A stretch of DNA of 64,000 bases from Brevibacillus thermoruber 423 (GTDB taxonomy: Bacteria > Bacillota > Bacilli > Brevibacillales > Brevibacillaceae): the NCBI RefSeq assembly GCF_000454065.1, contig NZ_KE695654.1, positions 62,836 to 126,835 of the forward strand, read 5' to 3'. Below, one piece after another: positions 41,469-49,720 of this stretch; the stretch's first letter is position 1; each line of letters starts with the position of its first letter. The position numbers and the translations under genes are program-made. Under the pieces are notes generated by a model that saw nothing but the letters and a program-made list of their open reading frames with translations, did no database searches and was not told the origin of the DNA.

Positions 41469-42248
41469 ATGCTTGTGCTTCTGGAACATATCATTCTCGG
41501 CATCGTCCAGGGGTTGACGGAGTTCCTGCCGATTTCCAGCACCGGTCATCTGGTGCTGTTCCGCAAGCTGTTCGGTCTTCAGGAAGCCGGCCTGCTCTTT
41601 GACACGATGCTTCACTTCGGGACGCTGATCGCCGTCGTCATTGTGTTTTGGCCGGAGATTCGTCACGTCCTGACCAACCCGACCGGCAAACTGGCCCGCC
41701 TGCTGGTCGTCGGCACCATTCCCACCGCCGTCATTGGCCTGGCGTTTGAAGATTTTTTTGAGGAGATTTCCCGGACCGGTGTGACGATCGGTTGGGAGTT
41801 TCTCGCCACGGGGGTCATCATCTGGGCGGTGGAATCAATGCGCAGGGGGACGCGGACGTTCGACGAGATCAACTACACGGACGCCCTGATCATCGGCACG
41901 CTGCAGGGCGCCGCCATCCTGCCCGCCATCTCCCGCTCCGGCCTGACGATCGCCGGTTCGCTTTTGCGCGGCATCAATCGCGCCGATGCGGCCCGCTTCT
42001 CCTTTTTGCTGTCGCTTCCGGCCATTCTGGGGGCAACCGTGCTGCAGACGCTCAAGCTGGTCAGGGAACCGGTGGAAACGGCCGCGATGATTCCGATGCT
42101 GGTGGGGACGATGTTTGCCGCCATCGCCGGATACGTGGCCATACGCTGGATGCTGAAGATCATCAGCACCGGCTCGATGAAAGGCTTTGCCGTCTACGTC
42201 TGGATCCTGGGCATCATCATCCTCGCCCTGCCGTATTTGGGCGGATGA
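41469..42248 (+). CDS. uppP: Undecaprenyl-diphosphate phosphatase
   Basis: 259 residues with about eight membrane helices and both family signatures: GIVQGLTEFLPISSTGHLVL near residue 11 and ILPAISRSGLTIAGSLLRG near residue 142 (Ala replacing the usual Gly of PGISRSG). It recycles the lipid carrier of cell-wall synthesis by dephosphorylating undecaprenyl diphosphate, and confers bacitracin tolerance. The adjacent GTG at 41466 is an equally possible start. Confidence 0.92.
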   Translation: MLVLLEHIILGIVQGLTEFLPISSTGHLVLFRKLFGLQEAGLLFDTMLHFGTLIAVVIVFWPEIRHVLTNPTGKLARLLVVGTIPTAVIGLAFEDFFEEISRTGVTIGWEFLATGVIIWAVESMRRGTRTFDEINYTDALIIGTLQGAAILPAISRSGLTIAGSLLRGINRADAARFSFLLSLPAILGATVLQTLKLVREPVETAAMIPMLVGTMFAAIAGYVAIRWMLKIISTGSMKGFAVYVWILGIIILALPYLGG

Positions 42249-42258
42249 ACGAACAAAA

Positions 42259-42283
42259 AGCCGGCGCTGGCCGCCGGCTCTTT
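42259..42283. terminator. Terminator after uppP
   Basis: AGCCGGCG and CGCCGGCT pair around a 5-base loop, followed by CTTTC; A-run on the opposite side. It separates the convergent uppP and small membrane protein genes. Confidence 0.6.
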
Positions 42284-42489
42284 CACTTTATGTGCTCCTT
42301 GTCTCCGTACCGGCCGGCCACCAGTTTGGCCACCAGCAGCACGATGCCGTAAAACGCCGTGGCCAAGAGCGATGTGGCCAGCCAGGTGGCGGTTCCCAAG
42401 AACAGGTAGAGCAGGACGTGAGCGACAAAAATGCCCAACAGCCATATCCCGATGTTCATCCTGTTGATAAAGGCGACCAGACTGCGCAA
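42283..42489 (-). CDS. Small unknown membrane protein, 68 residues
   Basis: The TTG 42489 has GGAGGTG eight bases upstream. Two membrane helices are visible (IGIWLLGIFVAHVLLYLFLG and ATSLLATAFYGIVLLVAKLV), with a charged C-terminus GRYGDKEHIK. It starts 36 bases after the Toprim gene stop, so both are probably co-transcribed. Not recognised. Confidence 0.65.
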   Translation of the reverse strand: MRSLVAFINRMNIGIWLLGIFVAHVLLYLFLGTATWLATSLLATAFYGIVLLVAKLVAGRYGDKEHIK

Positions 42490-42524
42490 CCAACAGACAC
42501 CTCCAACTTGTGCAGATACTGTTG

Positions 42525-42911
42525 TTATTGCCCTTGCGGCCGCTTCTTATCCCCGTCCGGCCAAACTTCCGGGTCCCGCTGTCCCTCCTGCACCTGAAAG
42601 CCCGCCCGCTCCAGAATCTCCGCCAGCACATCCAACGGCGTGTTGGCCACCTGAGCAAACATCCGTTTCGTATACAGATGCTGGGCGTGGGGAAAATCGT
42701 CCGAAAGCTGCCTGCGCAATTTTTTTCCGCTGTGGTCCTCATCCGTAAACACGTACACCTCGTCGGCCGTCTCCAGTTTTTCCGCAAGCTGTCCCGCCTT
42801 GTCCGCGCTGTATGACCCGTACGTGCAGTAGATCAAAACCGGTTCGGCCAATACCTGCAGAAGCCGCTCCCTGTCCGTTTTCCCCTCGACGATGATGACG
42901 CGTTCTTCCAC
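42525..42911 (-). CDS. Toprim-domain protein (RNase M5-like)
   Basis: 128 residues, mostly one Toprim domain: the catalytic Glu in RVIIVEGKTDRERLLQV and the DxD-type motif in EVYVFTDEDHSGKKLRRQL. After it comes a short C-terminal region, FAQVANTPLDVLAEILERAG, and a hydrophilic tail. It resembles the N-terminal half of RNase M5 and small Toprim proteins of Firmicutes; it is probably not RnmV itself, given its shortness. GTG 42911 has AAGGAGG nine bases upstream. Confidence 0.82.
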   Translation of the reverse strand: MEERVIIVEGKTDRERLLQVLAEPVLIYCTYGSYSADKAGQLAEKLETADEVYVFTDEDHSGKKLRRQLSDDFPHAQHLYTKRMFAQVANTPLDVLAEILERAGFQVQEGQRDPEVWPDGDKKRPQGQ

Positions 42912-43062
42912 GCGGCCACGCCTCCTTTTCCAGCGAGGTGATACGTTTAGTATACCCGTTCCAAAAGCGGCCGGAAATAGACCAGCGGGAACATCTGGCT
43001 GCGTAACACGGACGCCTGCCGGGGGAAGCTAAAGGTGAACCAGGGGGAAAGGAGCGTGCAGC

Positions 43063-43215
43063 ATGGCACAGTGGAAAAGCGCCAAAAACTTGAACCAGAA
43101 AGGCTTGGCTGTCACCGGCCTGACCAGCAGCACGGTCGCCGACGACACGCACACGGAAGACAACCAGGGAGCTTCGCAGCAGCGCCAGCAGAAGGAGCAT
43201 CCCCGGCCCATGTAG
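43063..43215 (+). CDS. Small hydrophilic protein, 50 residues
   Basis: GGGAAAGGAG precedes the ATG. The sequence (MAQWKSAKNLNQKGLAVTGL, then TSSTVADDTHTEDNQGASQQ and a Gln/Lys-rich end) is hydrophilic and disordered-looking, in the style of small spore proteins, but no family was recognised. A strong terminator follows at 43233-43263, which supports it as a real short transcription unit. Confidence 0.55.
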   Translation: MAQWKSAKNLNQKGLAVTGLTSSTVADDTHTEDNQGASQQRQQKEHPRPM

Positions 43216-43232
43216 GGACCGCCTGTCACATG

Positions 43233-43265
43233 AACAGCCGTCTTATCACAAGGCGGCTGTTTTGG
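43233..43265 (+). terminator. Terminator after the 50-residue protein gene
   Basis: AACAGCCGTCTT pairs with AAGGCGGCTGTT (one G-T pair) around a 5-base loop, followed by TTGG, 17 bases after the stop codon. Confidence 0.65.
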
Positions 43266-43307
43266 TACGGATGGGGCGAATCGCTTCCCGTACGTGCCCC
43301 GGTTTTT

Positions 43308-43865
43308 TTACCCTTCCCACACCCTGCTGACCTCTCGCAAATCGGTGCCGTCGAACGACAATCGGTAGATATCCGGCATGGAAAGTTGCTGCCAGAAATG
43401 ATAATCGTACCGTTTGTCAAAAACATTCATGAGTAATACCATCAAATTGCCATGGGTACCAATGACGACATTCTTTCCGGGAAACCTGGCCAAAACCTGT
43501 TCCGTTGCTTTGATTCCCCGTTTTTGGGCAGCGGCATTCGACTCTCCGCCTTCCCATGAAAAATGCTCGTCTTCCCATACCCGTGCGACGGCGTATTGAA
43601 AATCCTCTACGGGTTTTTCAGACAAGATTCTTTCCTTGAACCCTTCCTCGATCTCAACCTCTTTCCCAATGTAATGGGCAATTCCTTCGACGGTTTGAAT
43701 CGCTCGTCTGTACGGACTTGAAATGACATGATCAACATTCGCCTGCTTTAGCAATTCGGTTACTTTTTTCGCATCGTGACAGCCGCGTTCGGACAATGGT
43801 CGGTTTCTTTCATCCGGCGTATAAACGGAATGGGCGTGCCGCACAACATACAGATTGGTTCTCAT
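43308..43865 (-). CDS. Histidine-phosphatase (phosphoglycerate mutase-like) protein
   Basis: 185 residues. The catalytic RHG-type motif is VVRHAHSVYTPDERNRPLSE (residues 6-25), followed by VDHVISSPYRRAIQTVEGIA and the second catalytic His in NVVIGTHGNLMVLLM. The RHA variant of RHG is common in this family. It dephosphorylates small metabolites. ATG 43865 has GGGGGAAG six bases upstream. AT-richer than the flanks, so possibly accessory. Confidence 0.85.
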   Translation of the reverse strand: MRTNLYVVRHAHSVYTPDERNRPLSERGCHDAKKVTELLKQANVDHVISSPYRRAIQTVEGIAHYIGKEVEIEEGFKERILSEKPVEDFQYAVARVWEDEHFSWEGGESNAAAQKRGIKATEQVLARFPGKNVVIGTHGNLMVLLMNVFDKRYDYHFWQQLSMPDIYRLSFDGTDLREVSRVWEG

Positions 43866-44073
43866 AAGGTTCTTCCCCCAAAGAGATTCCCTATTTTGTT
43901 TCATTGTATCATTACGGATTCATCATCATCACCGTGTGCCTTGAGCGAGCATCAGCCATGCTCGTCCTGGACGGCGTCGTTATCGTCATGGTTTCATTCC
44001 TTCGCGGGGGACTGTCCGGGTATCCGTTCTTTTTATCGCCAGTGCTGTCCGAGTTGTGTGCTTGCATGGATGA

Positions 44074-44682
44074 ACAGCTTGGGCCGATGACCATATCCAC
44101 ATCGACCACATTTTAGGCATCGGTGAACAAGAGGGGATATTGGAAAGTGAATATCTCATACAGGAATGGGGATTGCCGAAACATATCGTTGTCATCTCCG
44201 GAAGTGGGCATTCGTGGGTGGCCTTCGACTACCGAAACACAAGAGAAGACCCCCCAGTTATATTCATTGATGCTGATCAAAAGCAGATCATTGAATTGGC
44301 GCCCAACTTTGATTCCTTTTTGCAGGGGTTATACCTGGAAGAAGTGGAAACGGAAGACGTTGATCCAGAACATCCTGCAAGAAATTGGACCATGGAGGAA
44401 ATGACCACAGCCTTGGCAAGTAATGATGAGCTGGAGGTCTGCCATGCGTTGGACTATCTGTATGCCAATCCGACAGGACACGCTGCCTTCATCGAACAGC
44501 AGCTAGTGACTCTCCTCCAGCATGCAAATCTGGAAATGAAACAGATCGCAGCCAATTATGCTTATCATTTTCATGAAAAAGGGGTCCTTTCTCCTCCATG
44601 TGTAGAAAAAATCGTCTCCATCATGCGCAATGACAACGAAATCGAATACTATGCCGATATGTTTTTCAGTGAAAACAGATGA
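44074..44682 (+). pseudogene. SUKH (SMI1/KNR4) family protein gene, 5'-truncated
   Basis: The frame from 44074 reads TAWADDHIHIDHILGIGEQE, then GILESEYLIQEWGLPKHIVV and ISGSGHSWVAFDYRN, matching the core of SUKH proteins. The usual first 60 or so residues are absent: a TGA lies at 44071-44073 and no matching frame exists upstream. The only in-frame starts (for example TTG 44140) would remove part of the conserved core. SUKH proteins are mostly immunity proteins against polymorphic toxins. No toxin gene is nearby, so this looks like an orphan remnant. Confidence 0.7.
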
Positions 44683-44805
44683 AGAATGTGTTAACTAACT
44701 ACGGACCCAAAACGGGTCCTTTTTCTTTTGGAGATCATCCCCCCTCCTTTTTGAGCAAACAAGATTCTCCTCACATGCACATGTACGAGCCTTGCGAAAA
44801 AGTGA

Positions 44806-44834
44806 TTGCATTCCACCATTTCATGTCATATAAT
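44806..44834 (+). promoter_or_regulatory. Promoter of amt
   Basis: TTGCAT (44806-44811) and a perfect TATAAT (44829-44834) are separated by 17 bases. The -10 box lies inside the first GlnR/TnrA-type box. Confidence 0.7.
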
Positions 44835-44869
44835 CTCACATAACAAACAAAATGTCAGTTTATCTGACA
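44824..44869 (+). promoter_or_regulatory. Twin GlnR/TnrA boxes at the amt promoter
   Basis: TGTCATATAATCTCACA (44824-44840) and TGTCAGTTTATCTGACA (44853-44869) both match TGTNA-N7-TNACA perfectly, 29 bases centre to centre. The first covers the -10 box, and the second lies just downstream of the predicted transcription start. This arrangement fits repression by GlnR in nitrogen excess. Confidence 0.8.
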
Positions 44870-44889
44870 TCAAAAAAGGAGTGGATTAC

Positions 44890-46230
44890 ATGGAACCGAC
44901 ACTGCCTCTTCTCGCCTCCGCCGTGGATGCCACCTGGGTGATGGTCTCCGCCGTGTTGGTGATCTTCATGCAGGCCGGATTCGCGCTGCTGGAGGCCGGG
45001 TCGACGCGCATGAAAAACGCCGGACACGTCGCCGGCAAAACGGTCCTGACGTTTGGGATCTGCACCTTGGCGTTTTGGGCCCTGGGCTTCGGCCTGACGT
45101 TTGGAAACGGCAACTCGTTTATCGGACTGACCGGCTTTTTCTTCAACGGAACGGAGGAACAGGCGGCTTCGGCCTACGAATCCCTTTCCTTCGCCAACAT
45201 TCCGGTCGGGATCAAGTTCCTGTTTCAACTGGCTTTTGCGGGCGTCTCCCTCTCCATCGCCTGGGGCGGCTTCGCCGAGCGCGCCAAGCTCTCCGTCTAC
45301 GTCGTTTTCGGAATTTTGTTTACGATCTTTATCTATCCGGTAGTCGGCCATTGGATCTGGGGGGGCGGATGGCTGGCGGAACACGGCAAGCAGGATTTTG
45401 CCGGATCGACGGTTGTCCACCTGACCGGGGCGACGGCCGCCCTCGTCGCCACCGTCCTGCTCAAGCCGCGCCTCGGCAAGTACAACAAGGACGGCAGCTC
45501 CAACGTGATACCCGGCCACAATCAGGTCTACACCACGCTGGGGGTCATCATCTTGTGGATTGGCTGGTTTGGCTTCAACGCGGGTTCCACGTTCGGCTCC
45601 GTCTCCGGCCTCTTCGGCCACGTGGCGCTGACGACCAACCTCGCGGCCGCGTCCGGCGCGGTTGCCGCCCTGGGCATCGCGTGGGCCGTCACGGGGAAAG
45701 CAGACATCCCGAGCATGCTGAACGGCGTGCTGGCCGCCCTGGTGGCGATCACCGCTTCCTGCGCCTTTGTGGAACCGTGGGCTGCCGTTGTCATCGGGTC
45801 CGTGGCAGGTATTCTTACATTCTATACCGCCATCTGGTTTGATCGGATGGGCATTGATGATCCGATCTACGCCTTCTCCGTCCACGGCATCGCCGGCATC
45901 TGGGGAACGCTGTCCAACGGCTTTTTTGCCGCCCCCGCCCTGGTCGAAAAAGTGGGCGTCGGGATGCCGGGCCTGTTCTACGGCGGCGGCTTCCACCAAC
46001 TGGGCGTTCAGGCACTGGGTGTATTTTCCGCGCTGGTGTATGTGCTGGTCGCTTCGTACGTCATTCTCGCCATCATGAAGAAAACGATGGGACTTCGCGT
46101 AACCGAGGAAGAAGAGGTGATGGGCCTTGACCTTAGCGAACACGGGGGATACGGATATCCCGAACTGCTGCAGTCGGAGCGCCCTTACGTCTCCGCCGCC
46201 CAAGGGCGATCCACTCATTCTCTCACCTGA
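44890..46230 (+). CDS. amt: Ammonium transporter (Amt family)
   Basis: 446 residues with eleven membrane segments. Typical segments are DATWVMVSAVLVIFMQAGFA, GSTRMKNAGHVAGKTVLTFG, the FAGSTVVHLTGATAALVATV helix with the first pore His, and YAFSVHGIAGIWGTLSNGFF with the second. The C-terminal tail ends LGLDLSEHGGYGYPE-like (MGLDLSEHGGYGYPE), the PII-contact motif. ATG 44890 follows AAGGAG. No glnK/PII gene is adjacent. Controlled by twin nitrogen boxes. Confidence 0.95.
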   Translation: MEPTLPLLASAVDATWVMVSAVLVIFMQAGFALLEAGSTRMKNAGHVAGKTVLTFGICTLAFWALGFGLTFGNGNSFIGLTGFFFNGTEEQAASAYESLSFANIPVGIKFLFQLAFAGVSLSIAWGGFAERAKLSVYVVFGILFTIFIYPVVGHWIWGGGWLAEHGKQDFAGSTVVHLTGATAALVATVLLKPRLGKYNKDGSSNVIPGHNQVYTTLGVIILWIGWFGFNAGSTFGSVSGLFGHVALTTNLAAASGAVAALGIAWAVTGKADIPSMLNGVLAALVAITASCAFVEPWAAVVIGSVAGILTFYTAIWFDRMGIDDPIYAFSVHGIAGIWGTLSNGFFAAPALVEKVGVGMPGLFYGGGFHQLGVQALGVFSALVYVLVASYVILAIMKKTMGLRVTEEEEVMGLDLSEHGGYGYPELLQSERPYVSAAQGRSTHSLT

Positions 46231-47293
46231 GGACTGTCACCGCATCGCTGACACCGATTCGTTTCAGGAGCTGCTCTCCCTGCGCCGGGAGCTTTTGGAC
46301 CTGTCCCGGCTGGAGGGGGTGAAGCGGGCCGGGGAAATGGCTCCGTACGCCGTGACCGTCAACCTGATCCACGACCGGGTGATCCGCCAGGGCGTGCTGC
46401 TCGCCGTGCGCCACCTGGCGAAAATGGGCGTCGGTACGCCGCCCGTCCCGTTCGCCTTTCTCCAGTTTGGCAGCGGGGGGCGAAGCGAACAGGCCGTCAT
46501 CAGCGATCAGGACAACGGGCTTGTCTACCGGCTCCCCGACGGCATGGACAAACGGGAGACGGAACGTGTGGAAGGCTACTTTCACCTGCTGGGGGCAGCC
46601 ATCGTGCAGGGATTGGAACAGGTGGGCTATCCGCCCTGCCACGGCAACGTCACCTGCGTGTCCGCCCGCTGGCGCGGCAGCACGGACCAATGGATGGAGC
46701 GCCTCGCCGCCTGGGCCGCCGATCCGGTGTGGGAGCACGCCCGCTATCTCCTGTTGGTGGGCGACGCCCGCGTCCTCTGGGGGGAGCCGGACGTGGTTGC
46801 GCCGCTGAACAGGCAGTACCGGAGGCTTCTCGCCCACAACCCGATTCTGATCGGCAGGCTTGTGAGCAACACCCGCTTCCACCGGATTCCGCTCACCTGG
46901 CTGGGCCGGATCGCTCCGGACATCACCGGCCGCTACCAGGGAGCGATCAACGTGAAATACGGCGTGTATCTGCCGATCGTCAACGCCGTCCGCCACTTCG
47001 CCCTGGCCCACGGCATCCACGCCGCCTCCACGCTGGAGCGGCTGGCGGCCCTGCGGGAAGCGGGCGTCTGGCCGGAGCCGTTCTGCCGGGAGGTGGAGCA
47101 CCACTTCCGGCTGCTCCTGGGCCTGCGGCTGATCGCTCCGCTGCACTGGCGGGACGGCACCTACGCCAGCAACAGCTACGTCAAACTGTCGGAGCTGTCG
47201 TCGGATACGCTCTCGATGCTGCGCGAGGCGATGAAGCTGGCGCTGCGGCTGCAGGACCGGACCAAAAAACTGCTGGCCGCATACCCGGAGTAG
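46127..47293 (+). CDS. DUF294 nucleotidyltransferase-like protein (GlnD N-terminal type)
   Basis: 388 residues from TTG 46127 with GAGGTG eight bases upstream, overlapping the end of amt by 104 bases; a start farther in is possible. A helical N-terminal part precedes a nucleotidyltransferase core with FLQFGSGGRSEQAVISDQDN (the GSxxRxE and DxD metal motifs). A DUF294 C-terminal helical domain follows (LGRIAPDITGRYQGAINVKY). GlnD uridylylates PII in nitrogen signalling; this shorter relative lacks HD and ACT domains. Its overlap with amt suggests a nitrogen-linked role, unproven. Confidence 0.82.
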   Translation: MTLANTGDTDIPNCCSRSALTSPPPKGDPLILSPEDCHRIADTDSFQELLSLRRELLDLSRLEGVKRAGEMAPYAVTVNLIHDRVIRQGVLLAVRHLAKMGVGTPPVPFAFLQFGSGGRSEQAVISDQDNGLVYRLPDGMDKRETERVEGYFHLLGAAIVQGLEQVGYPPCHGNVTCVSARWRGSTDQWMERLAAWAADPVWEHARYLLLVGDARVLWGEPDVVAPLNRQYRRLLAHNPILIGRLVSNTRFHRIPLTWLGRIAPDITGRYQGAINVKYGVYLPIVNAVRHFALAHGIHAASTLERLAALREAGVWPEPFCREVEHHFRLLLGLRLIAPLHWRDGTYASNSYVKLSELSSDTLSMLREAMKLALRLQDRTKKLLAAYPE

Positions 47294-47305
47294 GGAGGTG
47301 CCGGT

Positions 47306-48031
47306 ATGCCCACCCGAAACCTGTGGGGACGCTTGTGGCACATGAGCCGGGCCGCGGAGACAGCACGAATGCCGTCAGCGGAGCGGGACGTTAGCGATCT
47401 GGGACTGGCCGCCTTTCTCCGTTCGCTGCGGAGCGAACGAAAAGAAACGGGGGCCCGCATGCCGCTCGCCGATTTGGAAGTGGTCGTGGTCGATCTGGAG
47501 ACGACCGGCTTTTCCCCTGACCGCGGCGACGCCATCCTCTCCATCGGTGCCGTGGCGATGCGGGGAGAGCAGCTGCTCTTGGGAGAATCGTTTTACAGCC
47601 TGGTCGACCCCGGCCGGCCGATTCCTCCCCACGTCGCCTCCCTCACCGGGATACGCGACGAGATGGTCCGCACCGCGCCCGATCCGGCTGCCGCGCTCCA
47701 GCGCTTTTTCCAGTTTGTCGGCGACCGGCCGCTGGTCGCCCACCACTCCCGCCACGAGCGGCAGTTTTTTCGCGCCGCATTATGGAAGCATGGCCGTCGG
47801 CGGTTTTCCCACCGGCTGCTGGACACCATGCTGTTGGTCCGCCTGTCGGGCGAGGTGATCGGCAGCAGTTCGCTGGACGCCCTGTGCGCCGCCCACGGCA
47901 TTCACATCTCCCGCCGCCACCACGCCTACTGCGATGCCGTCGCCGCCGCCTCCCTCTGGGGGATATACCTGGAAAAGGCGATCCGGCGAGGGTACACCGA
48001 TCTGGGGGAGATTTACGAGGAACTCAGATAG
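47306..48031 (+). CDS. DnaQ-like 3'-5' exonuclease
   Basis: 241 residues. ExoI motif VVVDLETTGFSPDRGDAILS begins near residue 59, the middle motif is PLVAHHSRHERQFFRAALW, and ExoIII is HISRRHHAYCDAVAAASLWG. This is the PolC epsilon-like DEDDh fold. A 50-residue N-terminal extension precedes it (ISDLGL-type acidic/basic helix). GGGAGGTG precedes the ATG. It follows the DUF294 gene by 12 bases and surely shares its transcript with amt. Confidence 0.88.
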   Translation: MPTRNLWGRLWHMSRAAETARMPSAERDVSDLGLAAFLRSLRSERKETGARMPLADLEVVVVDLETTGFSPDRGDAILSIGAVAMRGEQLLLGESFYSLVDPGRPIPPHVASLTGIRDEMVRTAPDPAAALQRFFQFVGDRPLVAHHSRHERQFFRAALWKHGRRRFSHRLLDTMLLVRLSGEVIGSSSLDALCAAHGIHISRRHHAYCDAVAAASLWGIYLEKAIRRGYTDLGEIYEELR

Positions 48032-48065
48032 AAAGGCTGTCCGTCAGTCTCGCCGGACAGCCTTT
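48032..48065. terminator. Bidirectional terminator after the exonuclease gene
   Basis: AAAGGCTGTCCG and CGGACAGCCTTT pair perfectly around a 10-base loop. It lies between the convergent exonuclease and MOSC genes. Confidence 0.7.
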
Positions 48066-48067
48066 CG

Positions 48068-48793
48068 TCATGGTTCCTCCACAAACACCTCGTCGCCTTC
48101 CGCCACCCGCCCCTGGGTGACGACGGACGCGTACACGCCGAAGTGGTTGCGGTGCCGCTTTACCACCGTTTTCAGCACGGCCGGATGGATCTCCAGCGTA
48201 TCCGGGTCGATGTTGACGGACATGCAGCGTTCGCAAGGCTTGTTCACCTGCAGTTCCACGTCGTTGATGCGCAGCCGCCTGCCCAGCCAGGCATCCTCGG
48301 CGAACGGCGTGTCCTCATCCAGCACGACTACGAAATTGGCCCGGAAGCGGCGGGGGTCCAGGCTTTCCCGGCCAACCAGGCGGGCGATCTCCCGCAGCGA
48401 GGCATCGGTCACCAGCAGGACGTGATCTTCCCAGTTTTCTCCGCCTTCACGCGGCGTGCTGCGCACAGCAGTCACCGGCCGTCCCGTCGTCTCAGCCACT
48501 TTGGCGAACAGCGTCTCCTCCCAGCCGTACACAGTGCCGTCCGGCGCGGTCACGCGCACCTCCGGGTAGGCGTCCTCGCCGCTCTCACCTGCCAGCCGAG
48601 CGGTGTAGCCCAAGATGCCCGGAACCGCGTCCGCACTGAGACACTTGCCGTTCCTGGACTCATCCCGGAAGTAATAGCCCCGGTCGCCGTACACGCCGAA
48701 TGCATCCACGCGGCACGTCGTCAGCCGCTCGCCGCGCATTGCCTTGACGGGATGGCAAAAAATCGCCGCAAGCGTCCCCACTTTTTTCATCCC
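48068..48793 (-). CDS. MOSC-domain protein (YcbX/MARC-like)
   Basis: 241 residues. An N-terminal MOSC_N beta domain (MKKVGTLAAIFCHPVKAMRG, ERLTTCRVDAFGVYGDRGYY) is followed by the MOSC domain with the conserved cysteine in VNKPCERCMSVNIDPDTLEI. The family binds the molybdenum cofactor and reduces N-hydroxylated compounds or carries sulfur. GGAGGAGG precedes ATG 48793. It begins 29 bases after the NAD kinase stop on the same strand. Confidence 0.87.
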   Translation of the reverse strand, partial: GMKKVGTLAAIFCHPVKAMRGERLTTCRVDAFGVYGDRGYYFRDESRNGKCLSADAVPGILGYTARLAGESGEDAYPEVRVTAPDGTVYGWEETLFAKVAETTGRPVTAVRSTPREGGENWEDHVLLVTDASLREIARLVGRESLDPRRFRANFVVVLDEDTPFAEDAWLGRRLRINDVELQVNKPCERCMSVNIDPDTLEIHPAVLKTVVKRHRNHFGVYASVVTQGRVAEGDEVFVEEP

Positions 48794-48821
48794 AACCGCC
48801 TCCTCCGCCTGTTTTCGGCGT

Positions 48822-49622
48822 TTATCCCGTAATAAACGAATTGCGCACCCGGCTCCAAAACGTGAGCCGCTTGTAGCGGGCAAACTTCACTTTGTCCATG
48901 CCGACGCGGCAGGTGATGGAGCACACGTCCCGCCAGACCGCCTGCTCCCGGTCCAACCCGATCATGATCTCCGGATTCATCACGATCAGTTCGACCTCGT
49001 GGTGCTTGGGCAGTACCAGCGAGCTGTTGATCGTCCGGTACGCCTGATTGTTGATCGACGCGATCTCCGAGAGCTGGATCGCTTCGATGGATGGATGGAC
49101 GAGCGCTCCGTTCACCGCCTTGTTGTACGCCGTGCTTCCAGACGGGGAAGAGACGATCAGGCCGTCTCCGCGAAACGTTTCAAACTCGTCGCCGTTTATG
49201 TACACACAGGCCACCAGCGTGGACAGGGAAGCGTTTCGGATCACCAGTTCGTTGAGCGCCCATTTGTGAATGATGCGGCCGTCGCGGGTCAGAATGCGGC
49301 ACTGAACGGTGGGGTACTCGGCAACAAACGGCTCCGTCTGCTGCTTCAGCGCCTGCACGAACGCATCCAGCTCATTCGGCCGCCAGTCCGCGTAAAAGCC
49401 CAAATGGCCGGTGTGGATGCCGACGTACGTCGGCTCAAAGCCGTATTGATGCACTGCCTCCAGCAGCGTTCCATCCCCGCCGATGGAGAGCACGAGATCG
49501 GGCCTCTCGCCCTCCTCCTGGACAAAGCGGTACGGACTGTCGGCTCCCAGCAGTTTTTCCTTCAGCTCCCGTTCTACCTCCCGGGAGTAGTCGTCATTCC
49601 GCAGTACGGTGGCGATTTTCAT
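48822..49622 (-). CDS. nadK: NAD kinase
   Basis: 266 residues. The nucleotide motif LVLSIGGDGTLLEAVHQYG begins near residue 44, with YVGIHTGHLGFYADWRPNEL and the family motif DGLIVSSPSGSTAYNKAVNG. It makes NADP from NAD and ATP. The form resembles the second NAD kinase of Bacilli (B. subtilis YtdI/NadF type). Likely in a transcript with the MOSC gene. Confidence 0.93.
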   Translation of the reverse strand: MKIATVLRNDDYSREVERELKEKLLGADSPYRFVQEEGERPDLVLSIGGDGTLLEAVHQYGFEPTYVGIHTGHLGFYADWRPNELDAFVQALKQQTEPFVAEYPTVQCRILTRDGRIIHKWALNELVIRNASLSTLVACVYINGDEFETFRGDGLIVSSPSGSTAYNKAVNGALVHPSIEAIQLSEIASINNQAYRTINSSLVLPKHHEVELIVMNPEIMIGLDREQAVWRDVCSITCRVGMDKVKFARYKRLTFWSRVRNSFITG

Positions 49623-49720
49623 GATGGTCTACCCTCACTTCTGCACATAACAAACAATCGTCATGCCTGCTATTCACAATGTCACAGGAACATTCCGGCG
49701 GCCGGGATACCGGGCGCGGA

